Shown here piece by piece: positions 55,995 to 64,000 of a DNA stretch of 64,000 nucleotides. The stretch is from Variovorax sp. IB41 (GTDB lineage Bacteria > Pseudomonadota > Gammaproteobacteria > Burkholderiales > Burkholderiaceae_C): contig NZ_JAEFCB010000010.1 in the NCBI RefSeq assembly GCF_016405905.1, forward strand, positions 1-64,000, given 5' to 3'. Every line of letters begins with the position of its first letter. Position 1 is the stretch's first letter. The notes beneath the pieces are model-generated. The model saw nothing but the letters and a program-made list of their open reading frames with translations, ran no database searches and was not told the DNA's origin. Position numbers and translations under genes: made by a program.

Positions 55995-56897
55995 ATGAAA
56001 CCCAACCAGTTGCACGCCTTCGTCGCGGTGGTCGAGCAGATGAGCATCCGCGCCGCCGCGCGCGTGCTGGGGCTCTCGCAGCCCGCGGTGACCAAGATCG
56101 TGCGCGAGCTGGAGCGCGAGGTCGGCGCGCCGCTGGTGGAGCGCAGCGTCAAGGGCGTGCGGCTCACCGAGTTCGGCCAGGCCTTCGCGCCGCGCGCGCG
56201 GCTGCTGCTGGCCGACATGCAGCGCGCCCGCGACGAGATCGCGCAGATTCGCGACGGTGCGACCGGCTCGGTGTCGATGGCGGTGAGCGCCTCGTTCGCG
56301 CTCACCGTGCTGCCTGCGGCGTTCAAGGATTTCCACACCCGGCTGCCCGCGGTCGACGTGCAGTTCAGCGAGGCGGTGCTGCCCTGGATGCTCGCGCGGC
56401 TGCGCGACGGCTACCTCGATTTCGCCGTGGCCCACGTGGTGCCCGGCACGCTCGATGCGCAGTTCGAGGCGCTGGAGCTCTTCCCGGTGCAACTGGTGGT
56501 GGGCATGCGCGATCGCCATCCGCTGCGGGGCGCGCGCTCGCTGCACGACCTGTACGGCGGCGAATGGATCCTGCCGGGCGACGACCATGGCGGGGGCGAT
56601 TCGGTGTCGCCGCTCTTCACCCCGCTGGGCCTGCCGCCGCCGGCCCGCATCATCCAGGGGCAATCGGTCACGGTGGCGCTGGGGCTGGTGGGGCACATGG
56701 ACCTGATCGGCCTGTTCGTCGAGCCGCTGGTCAAGCTCACGTTCAAGCGGCACGGCATCCGGCGCATCGACGTGGTGGAGACGCTGCCGGTGCTGAACGT
56801 GTGCGTGGTGCGGCGACGGGGTCAGCTGCCGACGCCGGCGGCGCAGCATTTCATCGAGTGCATCCAGCGCGCCTCGGCGGCTGCGATGGCAGGCTAG
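55995..56897 (+). CDS. LysR-family transcriptional regulator
   Basis: This encodes 300 residues. The helix-turn-helix is typical (QLHAFVAVVEQMSIRAAARV, then LGLSQPAVTKIVRELEREVG). The C-terminal effector domain starts near GSVSMAVSASFALTVLP and has a type-2 periplasmic-binding fold. It is divergent from the MHS transporter, which it probably regulates together with the DUF2817 gene. The inducer is unknown. Confidence 0.93.
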   Translation: MKPNQLHAFVAVVEQMSIRAAARVLGLSQPAVTKIVRELEREVGAPLVERSVKGVRLTEFGQAFAPRARLLLADMQRARDEIAQIRDGATGSVSMAVSASFALTVLPAAFKDFHTRLPAVDVQFSEAVLPWMLARLRDGYLDFAVAHVVPGTLDAQFEALELFPVQLVVGMRDRHPLRGARSLHDLYGGEWILPGDDHGGGDSVSPLFTPLGLPPPARIIQGQSVTVALGLVGHMDLIGLFVEPLVKLTFKRHGIRRIDVVETLPVLNVCVVRRRGQLPTPAAQHFIECIQRASAAAMAG

Positions 56898-57550
56898 GGC
56901 AAAGGAAAATCGATGCCCGCTTCGCCCGTCTTCCAGGGCGCGTACTTGGGCATGGCGCGGGCGAACAGCTCCGACGCGGTCCATGCGGACAGCCAGGCGT
57001 GCAGGCGAGGCCAGGGCTGGGCATCGAACCATGCGGCATCGACCATCGCGAACTGGCGCACGAAGGGCATGAGGGCCGCATCGGCCAAGGTCGCATGCGT
57101 GCCCGCCAGATGCGGCGAGGCCGAGAGCCGGGCTTCGAGGCCGCGCAGGAACGCCGCACCGCGCTCGCGCGCCGCATGCGCCGTGTCGTCGAATCGATTG
57201 GGGTATTTGTAGCGGTCGAGCTGCGGCTTGAAGTCGCCGTCGCACGCGGCCACCAGCGCGAGCAGGTCGTCGATGGTGCCGGCATCGGGTTGCAGCCAGC
57301 GCTGCGGATCGTTGCGCCGCAGGGCCCACAGCATGATGTCCAGGCTCTGTTCAAGCACCGCGCCGTCGGCCATTACCAGCACGGGCACAGTGCCCTTGGG
57401 CGAAGCGGCCAGCATCTCGGCGGGCTTGTCGCGCAGCACGATCTCGCGCAGCGCGCAACGGGTGTCGCTCGCGATCAGCGCGAGCCTGGCGCGCATCGCA
57501 TAGGGGCAGCGGCGGAACGAATAGAGAACGGGGAGGGCGGTGGAAGGCAT
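56894..57550 (-). CDS. Glutathione S-transferase-like protein
   Basis: This encodes 218 residues. The N-terminal thioredoxin-like domain has LYSFRRCPYAMRARLALIAS, a CxxA version of the GST/glutaredoxin site, and KGTVPVLVMADGAVLEQSLD for glutathione binding. The C-terminal part is helical. Such proteins reduce mixed disulfides or conjugate electrophiles. The 3' end overlaps the convergent LysR gene by 4 nt. Confidence 0.9.
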   Translation of the reverse strand: MPSTALPVLYSFRRCPYAMRARLALIASDTRCALREIVLRDKPAEMLAASPKGTVPVLVMADGAVLEQSLDIMLWALRRNDPQRWLQPDAGTIDDLLALVAACDGDFKPQLDRYKYPNRFDDTAHAARERGAAFLRGLEARLSASPHLAGTHATLADAALMPFVRQFAMVDAAWFDAQPWPRLHAWLSAWTASELFARAMPKYAPWKTGEAGIDFPLP

Positions 57551-57618
57551 GCGAGCGGCCGATTTTCCGCCAGCGCGGCCGGCTCGCGCCCGGCCGGGTT
57601 TTTCAACACAATGGGCCG

Positions 57619-58488
57619 ATGGGTGAACGCCTCTTCCTCCGGCTCGACGACGATCCGCTGCACGGGCCGGAATCGGGTGTGCCCGCCGGCACGCTGCGCG
57701 CGGTGCCGGTGAGCGCGGCGCTGCGTCCGCATGTCTCGCACATCCTGCTGTACCGCGAGACCTTCGCCGCGGGGCACGAGGTGCACGAGCGCGTGCTGCC
57801 CGATGGCGCGGTGCGCCTGGTCTTCAATCTCGGCGAGGCGCCTTCCGCGGGCGATGGCGCGGGACTCCCCGTGGAGGCGATCGGCGCATCCGTCGCGCCG
57901 GTCGTGGTGCGCATGCGCGACAAGGTGGAGGGCGTGTCCGTCACGCTGCGGCCCGGCGCGGCGGCCGCGCTGCTGGGCCTGCCCGCCGGCGAGATCGCGG
58001 GGCAGGCCGTGCACCTGGACGAGCTCTGGCAAGGCCGCGCGGCCGATCTGCTGGCGCGCATGGCCGAGGCGCCCGACGATGCCGCGCGCGCGGCGCTGCT
58101 TCAGTCCGCGCTGGAGCGCCGCTTGCTCGAAAGCCGCTGCACCGCGCACCACGCCGCGATGCACGCGGCCCGCCTCATCGCGGAATCGGGCGGTCGCAAA
58201 CCCTTGCGTGACGTGGCGGCGGCCGTCGGTGTCGGCGAGCGGCGGCTGCAGCAGCTCTTCCATGCGCATGTCGGGCTGTCGCCGCGCGCCTGGGCGCGAT
58301 TGGCGCGGCTGCACGAGTGCCTCCGCGCGTTGCGGTTGCAGCCCGCGCCGGCCTGGGCCGACGTGGCGGTGGAGAGCGGCTTCTACGACCAGTCGCACCT
58401 GGTCAACGAATTCCGCGCGCTCTGCGGCGTCACGCCGACCGAGTTCATGGGCCATGCGATTTCGGGTTCTTCCAAGACGCCCGGCTGA
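57619..58488 (+). CDS. AraC-family transcriptional regulator
   Basis: This encodes 289 residues. The N-terminal domain (LPDGAVRLVFNLGE, ASVAPVVVRM) is of the DUF6597 type. The C-terminal AraC DNA-binding domain has two helix-turn-helix units (PLRDVAAAVGVGERRLQQLF and WADVAVESGFYDQSHLVNEF). It is followed 42 nt later by the SDR gene, its most likely target. Confidence 0.92.
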   Translation: MGERLFLRLDDDPLHGPESGVPAGTLRAVPVSAALRPHVSHILLYRETFAAGHEVHERVLPDGAVRLVFNLGEAPSAGDGAGLPVEAIGASVAPVVVRMRDKVEGVSVTLRPGAAAALLGLPAGEIAGQAVHLDELWQGRAADLLARMAEAPDDAARAALLQSALERRLLESRCTAHHAAMHAARLIAESGGRKPLRDVAAAVGVGERRLQQLFHAHVGLSPRAWARLARLHECLRALRLQPAPAWADVAVESGFYDQSHLVNEFRALCGVTPTEFMGHAISGSSKTPG

Positions 58489-58530
58489 GGGCGCACTATC
58501 TTCGTCGGCGTTCAAACCAAGGAGCACCGG

Positions 58531-59430
58531 ATGACGCAGAACGAGAACACGAGCCGCCCGCTGAAGGATTGCGTGGCGGTGGTCACGGGGGCCAGCCGCG
58601 GCGCGGGGCGCGGCATCGCGATGGAGCTGGGCGCGGCCGGCGCCACGGTGTACGTGACCGGCCGCAGCACGCGCGCGCAGCCCGCCGACACCTATGGGCA
58701 GTTGCAGGCCCTGTCCGATATGCCGGAGGTGCCCGGCAGCATCGACGACACCGCCGACGAAGTCACGCGCATGGGCGGGCGCGGCATCGCGGTGCGCTGC
58801 GACCACACCCGCGAAGAAGACGTGAAGGCGCTCTTCGCGCAAGTCGAGCGCGAGGCCGGCCGCATCGACCTGCTCGTGAACAACGCGTGGGGCGGCCACG
58901 AGACCTTCAACGGCGTGTTCGACGCGCCCTTCTGGGAGCACCCGCTCGCCAACTGGGATTCGATGTTCGACCGCGGCGTGCGCAACCACCTCGTGGCCAG
59001 CCGCATCGCCGCGCCGCTGATGGTGTGCGCCGGGCGCGGCCTGATCGTGACCACCACCTTCTGGGACCGCGGCCACTACATGAAGGGCAACCTCTTCTAC
59101 GACCTCGCGAAAGCCTCGATGACGCGGCTGGCCTTCGGCATGGCGCAGGATCTCAAGCCGCACGGCGTGGCCTCCGTCGCCGTGTCGCCGGGCTGGATGC
59201 GCACCGAATTCGTGCTGGCCGGTCACAAGACCGACGAGGCGCACTGGCAGGAGCGGCCCGCACTGGCGAACACCGAATCGCCGCGCTACCTCGGCCGCGC
59301 GGTGGCCGCGTTGGCAGGTGATTCGCAGGTGCTGGAGAAAACGGGTGAAGTGCTGCGCGTGGCCGACCTGGCGAAGACCTACGGCTTCACCGACATCGAC
59401 GGCCGGCAGGTGAAGGCCTTCGAGATGTAG
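58531..59430 (+). CDS. Short-chain dehydrogenase/reductase
   Basis: This encodes 299 residues with an AAGGAG site. The cofactor site is VVTGASRGAGRGIAMEL and the structural block is LLVNNAWGG. The catalytic pair is partly shifted: the usual Tyr-x3-Lys is at YDLAKASM. It belongs to the longer SDR group related to human DHRS1. The substrate is unknown. It is probably transcribed with the upstream AraC gene. Confidence 0.9.
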   Translation: MTQNENTSRPLKDCVAVVTGASRGAGRGIAMELGAAGATVYVTGRSTRAQPADTYGQLQALSDMPEVPGSIDDTADEVTRMGGRGIAVRCDHTREEDVKALFAQVEREAGRIDLLVNNAWGGHETFNGVFDAPFWEHPLANWDSMFDRGVRNHLVASRIAAPLMVCAGRGLIVTTTFWDRGHYMKGNLFYDLAKASMTRLAFGMAQDLKPHGVASVAVSPGWMRTEFVLAGHKTDEAHWQERPALANTESPRYLGRAVAALAGDSQVLEKTGEVLRVADLAKTYGFTDIDGRQVKAFEM

Positions 59431-59518
59431 GACGGCGCGCCCCTGCGATTCGCGAACTGTTCGGACCGGGGCAGGGCGGCTACGGGCACAGCATGGACTG
59501 ACAGGAGGCAACATCCCC

Positions 59519-60223
59519 ATGTCTTTCCAAGCCCAACTTCAACCTGCCGGACAACTTGCAAGCGCCAACCCCGTGCGCCTGCCCAACGAGAGCGCCGCCT
59601 ATCGCGAGGCACGCACCGCGCTGCTGGCCGAAGAGATCGAGCTGCGCCGGCACTGCGAGCGCGTCGCCGAGCAGCGGCGCCAGTTACCGCCAGGCGGCGA
59701 GGTGCCCGAGGACTACGCTTTCCAGGGACCGAATGGCCCCGTGAAGCTCTCCGGACTCTTCGGCAAGCACGACACGCTGATCACCTACAACTGGATGTAC
59801 GGCCCCCAGCGCGAGCGGCCGTGCCCCATGTGCACGTCGCTCCTGAGCGCCTACGACGGCGAGATGCCCGACATCCTGCAGCGCGTGGCCTTCGCGGTGA
59901 TCGCCACTTCGCCGATCGAGAGGATGCGCGCTTTCGCCGTGGAGCGCGGCTGGCGCCACCTGCCGCTCTACTCGTCGGCCGGCAGCCATTTCAACCGCGA
60001 CTACGCCGGCGAGACGCCCGACAGCGGCGACAACGCGGCGTTCAACGTGTTCCACCGCAGCGGCGGCACCATCCGCCATTTCTGGGCCGCCGAGATGGGC
60101 GCAGGCAGCGCGGACCCGGGGCAGGACCCGCGCGGCGCACCCGACCCGATGCCGATCTGGAACCTGCTGGACATGACGCCCGAGGGCCGCGGCAAGGACT
60201 GGTATCCGAAGCTGAGCTACTGA
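59519..60223 (+). CDS. DUF899 thioredoxin-like protein
   Basis: This encodes 234 residues. The blocks EEIELRRHCERVAEQRRQLP, YNWMYGPQRERPCPMCTSLL (CPMC thioredoxin-like site) and FNVFHRSGGTIRHFWAAEM are typical of DUF899. The family is thought to be redox-active, but no reaction is established. It lies 88 nt after the SDR gene. Confidence 0.92.
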   Translation: MSFQAQLQPAGQLASANPVRLPNESAAYREARTALLAEEIELRRHCERVAEQRRQLPPGGEVPEDYAFQGPNGPVKLSGLFGKHDTLITYNWMYGPQRERPCPMCTSLLSAYDGEMPDILQRVAFAVIATSPIERMRAFAVERGWRHLPLYSSAGSHFNRDYAGETPDSGDNAAFNVFHRSGGTIRHFWAAEMGAGSADPGQDPRGAPDPMPIWNLLDMTPEGRGKDWYPKLSY

Positions 60224-60241
60224 CCGCTCTTTGGGGGTGGG

Positions 60242-60297
60242 GTTGCAGCAAGTGCAACCTTGTTGCGATTGATCCCTATAATGCAATGCTGTTGCAT
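60242..60297. promoter_or_regulatory. Two palindromes around a -10 box: candidate Zur-type operator of the COG0523 gene
   Basis: GTTGCAGCAAGTGCAAC (60242-60258) and ATGCAATGCTGTTGCAT (60281-60297) are both 6-5-6 inverted repeats. A TATAAT box (60277-60282) runs into the second, so a bound repressor would block the promoter. A Fur/Zur gene is encoded 1.3 kb away. The assignment to Zur is inference. Confidence 0.6.
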
Positions 60298-60314
60298 CTA
60301 TGGATTGCGCTCCC

Positions 60315-61508
<1,194 letters not shown>

Positions 61509-61519
61509 AAAACGGCATT

Positions 61520-61622
61520 GCGGGAAACGGCGCGGAACCGGCTTTGCCGGGCCGCGGGCGTTGCCCCCGGAAGGGGGTTGGCGAAGCGACACGAAGTGCG
61601 CGAAGACTGGGGGAGAGCCCTT
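61520..61622. repeat. GC-rich intergenic stretch with REP-like sequence
   Basis: Contains a short GCCCCCGGAAGGGGG hairpin followed by TTGGCGAAGCGACACGAAGT, a sequence type I associate with repeated intergenic elements of Comamonadaceae. Only one copy is in this window, so repetition cannot be shown. It lies between the convergent COG0523 and Fur-family genes. Confidence 0.4.
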
Positions 61623-62093
61623 TTATCGGGCGCAGTCGCCGCAGGTGCCGTGAAGTGTGAGCGCGGTATGGCGGGTGTCGATGCCTTGCTTGCGCAACGC
61701 CTTGCCGAGCCGGCCCATCACCTTGGGCAGTTCGGGGTCCGAAGGCAGCGCCAGCACCTTGTGGCACTGGTCGCATTCGAAGGTGTTGCCCGAGGCGGCT
61801 TCGACGTGCCGCGCGAAGCGGTTGACGCGGTCGGCGCCCACGCGGCGGTCGCACAGGCCCGCTTCGACGAGGCGGTCGAGCACGCGGTAGATGGTCACGC
61901 GGTCGGGGGCTTCACCCGTGGCGGTGGTGTAGGCCGCGGCCACTTCCTCGTGCGTCAGGGGCTGGGAGGTGTGCTTGAGCAGCTCCAGCACGGTCTGGGC
62001 GGCGCGGGTCACGCGCAGGCCGCTTTCGCGCAGCAGGGTCTCACTGTCGAAGGCGGCGAGCGGGGGCTTCGGGTGCGGTGTCGGGGTCTTCAT
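61623..62093 (-). CDS. zur: Fur-family metal regulator, probably Zur
   Basis: This encodes 156 residues from the ATG at 62093, or 160 from 62105. The winged helix (LRVTRAAQTVLELLKHTSQP, then DRVTIYRVLDRLVEAGL) and the structural zinc site (ECDQCHK and CGDC) are intact. HVEAASGNTFECDQC fits the Fur/Zur regulatory site. The nearby zinc-type GTPase with operator-like palindromes favours Zur over Fur or PerR, but a sensor cannot be assigned with certainty. It is convergent with that GTPase gene. Confidence 0.85.
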   Translation of the reverse strand: MKTPTPHPKPPLAAFDSETLLRESGLRVTRAAQTVLELLKHTSQPLTHEEVAAAYTTATGEAPDRVTIYRVLDRLVEAGLCDRRVGADRVNRFARHVEAASGNTFECDQCHKVLALPSDPELPKVMGRLGKALRKQGIDTRHTALTLHGTCGDCAR

Positions 62094-62208
62094 GGGAAAC
62101 GCCATTGTGTTGCATCCCCGGGGCTCGTGTGTAACGCAAGGCCAAAATCGCCCGCCGGCCATGCCAGATAATCGGCCGCATTCCAGACCAACGGACGGCA
62201 CGAACAGC

Positions 62209-63201
62209 ATGGACACAGAGCGCGGCGGCGACGCACTCAGCCACGTGCTTGCGACGTACAGGTCCGAGCGGGCGGTCACGGCGCGCTTCTCGCTCTCCGC
62301 GCCATGGGCGCTGCATTCGAGCGGCGTCGCCGGCCCGCTGATCCGCATGTGCACCGGCGCGCCGTACTGGATCGCGGTGGACGGCGCCGAGCCGGTGGCC
62401 GTCGCGCCGCACGACATCGCGATGCTGCCGCAGGGCGGCGCCCACACCGTGTCGTCCGCGCCGGGCCTGGAGGCCGAGCCGTTTCGCGATCTCATCACCG
62501 CGCACTCGGTCGGCCGGCATGGCGACCACCCGATCGTGTTCTCGCACGGCGGCGGCGGCGCGGCGACCGCGTTGTTCTCATTGCACCTGTGGATGCCCGC
62601 GGAGGGCCTCGGCTCCATCATGGCGAGCCTGCCGCCGCTGATCGTGCTGCGGCAGGATGAGATTCCCACCACCGCGTCGCTCGCGCAGGCGATGGAATCG
62701 CTGGTGAACGAAACCATCGCGCAGCGCCCGGGCTGGCAGCTCTCGGCGGCGCGCATGGCCGACCTGCTGCTGGTGCACATCCTCTGCGAGCACCTGTACG
62801 CGCAGCCCCAGGCCGACCAGGCGCAGCAGGCCGGCCAGCTGCGCGGGCTGGACGACGAGAGCATCGCGCGCGCGATGTCGCTGATGCACGAGCGGCCCGA
62901 GCACCCGTGGTCGGTGGCCACGCTGGCGCAGGCGAGCTATCTCTCGCGCACCGTCTTCAGCGAGCGCTTTCGCGCGCTGGTCGGCGTGACGCCCATGCAC
63001 TACCTGGGCTCCTACCGCATGACGCTCGCGGCCGAGAAGCTCAAGAACCGGCAGCTGAGCCTGCACCAGGTGGCAGAGGCGGTGGGCTATGCCTCGGAAA
63101 AGGCGTTCTCGCGCGCCTTCCAGCGCTGGACGGGCATGACGCCCAGCGCGTATGTGCGTCAGGCTGCGCCCAATAGCGATAGCCAGGACCGTTCACGCTG
63201 A
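62209..63201 (+). CDS. AraC-family regulator with cupin-type N-terminal domain
   Basis: This encodes 330 residues from the ATG at 62209; another in-frame start is at 62161. The N-terminal half (PLIRMCTGAPYWIAVDG, then PHDIAMLPQGGAHTVSS) is the cupin_6 sensor. The C-terminal AraC domain has WSVATLAQASYLSRTVFSERF and LHQVAEAVGYASEKAFSRAF. Relatives often control adjacent oxidoreductases. It lies upstream of the tryptophan dioxygenase-like gene, with an inverted repeat between them. Confidence 0.92.
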   Translation: MDTERGGDALSHVLATYRSERAVTARFSLSAPWALHSSGVAGPLIRMCTGAPYWIAVDGAEPVAVAPHDIAMLPQGGAHTVSSAPGLEAEPFRDLITAHSVGRHGDHPIVFSHGGGGAATALFSLHLWMPAEGLGSIMASLPPLIVLRQDEIPTTASLAQAMESLVNETIAQRPGWQLSAARMADLLLVHILCEHLYAQPQADQAQQAGQLRGLDDESIARAMSLMHERPEHPWSVATLAQASYLSRTVFSERFRALVGVTPMHYLGSYRMTLAAEKLKNRQLSLHQVAEAVGYASEKAFSRAFQRWTGMTPSAYVRQAAPNSDSQDRSR

Positions 63202-63249
63202 GCTTGTCGAAGCGCAGCGCAAGGCTTCGACAAGCTCAGCCCGAACGGT
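63188..63249. repeat. Inverted repeat of the dispersed CTTCGACAAGCTCAG type
   Basis: The arms 63188-63213 (ACCGTTCACGCTGAGC..) and 63224-63249 pair over about 26 nt with few mismatches around a 10-nt loop. The element starts inside the last codons of the AraC gene. Related palindromes are common as repeats in high-GC proteobacteria. It could act as a transcription terminator, but it lacks a T run. Confidence 0.8.
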
Positions 63250-63347
63250 TTGCGGCGATCCGCATGAGTTGCCGCACCGGACGATCGGTGCCCAAATCCG
63301 GCGTGCCGGAGGTTGAGGCGGCCGCATGCGCGCCGAACAATCGGCGC

Positions 63348-64000
63348 ATGCCCATCCAACGCCACCGAGTCATCCCCGACGTCCGCAATCCGGCGCTCGA
63401 AAACTCCCTCGTCAAATCGATCGCCACCGGCGACAACCGGCAGCGCGAAGCCACGGTGAAGAACACCGACGGCGAGCCGCTGCTGCAGTTCGAAGGCCAG
63501 AGCAATCCGTACCTGGAGCACCAGCGCAACGACCTGCTGCTGAGCATCCAGCACCTGCGCAGCGAAGGCCACGACGAGATGGTCTTCCTGTGCATCACGC
63601 ACTGCAAGGAGCTGACCTTCAAGGCCATTCACTACGAGCTGGTCAACATGCAGGCGCGCATCCGCGCCGACGACGTGGCCGGCGCGCTGCAGCTGGTGCC
63701 GCGGGTGCGCGCGCTGCTGGAGTTTCTGGGCAAGACCTGGGACGTGCTCTCCACCATCACGCCGCACGAGTTCAACCAGTTCCGCAACACGCTGGGCATC
63801 GCCTCGGGCCAGCAGTCGTACATGTACCGGCACGTGGAGTTCATCCTGGGCAACAAGTCGGTGCCGCTGGCACGTGCGCATGCGAACAACCCCGACGTGT
63901 GGCCCGGCATGGAACGCGCGCTGAATTCGCCGAGCCTCTACGACGACGTGCTCGCGCTGCTGCACCGGCGCGACATCGCGGTGCCGGCCGAGGCGCTCGC
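63348..64000 (+). CDS. Tryptophan 2,3-dioxygenase-family protein (3' end outside window)
   Basis: 217 complete codons are visible from the ATG at 63348, and the frame runs off the window. The family blocks are YLEHQRNDLLLSIQHLR, FLCITHCKELTFKAIHYEL (where typical enzymes have HQxxELWFK with haem and substrate residues) and FNQFRNTLGIASGQQSYMYR. The core sequence is changed at several normally fixed positions, so it may be a divergent TDO or a relative with another substrate. Typical TDO opens tryptophan to N-formylkynurenine in the cytoplasm. Confidence 0.82.
   Translation, partial: MPIQRHRVIPDVRNPALENSLVKSIATGDNRQREATVKNTDGEPLLQFEGQSNPYLEHQRNDLLLSIQHLRSEGHDEMVFLCITHCKELTFKAIHYELVNMQARIRADDVAGALQLVPRVRALLEFLGKTWDVLSTITPHEFNQFRNTLGIASGQQSYMYRHVEFILGNKSVPLARAHANNPDVWPGMERALNSPSLYDDVLALLHRRDIAVPAEAL

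Overview
The window is a high-GC bacterial chromosome segment. Gene content, codon use, Bug-family binding proteins, an egtB-egtD pair, a pabB-pabC fusion and dispersed palindromic repeats all point to a member of the Burkholderiales, most like Comamonadaceae such as Variovorax. That placement is an inference: no rRNA or tRNA gene is visible to confirm it. About 60 protein genes are supported. Two of them run off the window ends: the large CdiA/FHA adhesin at the left and a tryptophan 2,3-dioxygenase-like gene at the right.

Region 1 (1-11.3 kb) is accessory DNA. It holds the C-terminal 2.98 thousand codons of a CdiA-type exoprotein ending in a low-GC toxin domain, an adjacent candidate immunity gene, and a 2.3 kb low-GC run of toxin and immunity remnants. 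Three small genes in this run are each one base out of frame at a run of six A. A 65-nt piece of cdiA is duplicated in front of an intact orphan immunity-like gene.

Region 2 (11.3-22.4 kb) holds housekeeping and metabolic genes: a lipoprotein, rhlE, ettA, a MerR regulator with a carboxymuconolactone decarboxylase-like enzyme, a three-gene run (P1 peptidase, TAXI binding protein, fused pabB-pabC), and a DadA-like oxidase.

Region 3 (22.3-27.0 kb) is a leftward periplasmic copper-handling cluster: His/Cys-rich protein, TolC-like lipoprotein, Tat-exported multicopper oxidase, cupredoxin, DUF411 protein and CusF-like protein. No RND pump or ATPase is present. Region 4 (27.0-38.7 kb) holds a coupled DUF1439-GDPD-small protein operon, a GNAT gene, a GntR-controlled polar amino acid ABC transporter, a Bug protein, OsmC, a CHRD lipoprotein, an acyl-CoA ligase and a thermonuclease. 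Two spots here carry 68-nt structured repeats with a conserved Shine-Dalgarno-like core and changing but complementary arms.

Region 5 (38.7-45.7 kb) has a type II NADH dehydrogenase-like protein, the ergothioneine genes egtB-egtD, a 770-bp palindromic element, a DUF427 plus 2OG-dioxygenase pair, a universal stress protein and a pseudouridine synthase. Region 6 (45.7-54.5 kb) contains transporters, a tightly overlapping three-gene operon (a 49-codon gene, VF530-family protein, ferredoxin), a GNAT protein, PepSY and DUF808 membrane proteins, a beta-propeller lipoprotein, an enoyl-CoA hydratase-like protein and a DUF2817 peptidase-like protein. Region 7 (54.5-64 kb) has an MHS-type transporter divergent from a LysR regulator, a GST, an AraC-SDR-DUF899 run, a COG0523 GTPase behind two palindromes that fit a Zur-type operator, a convergent Fur/Zur gene, an AraC regulator and the partial dioxygenase.
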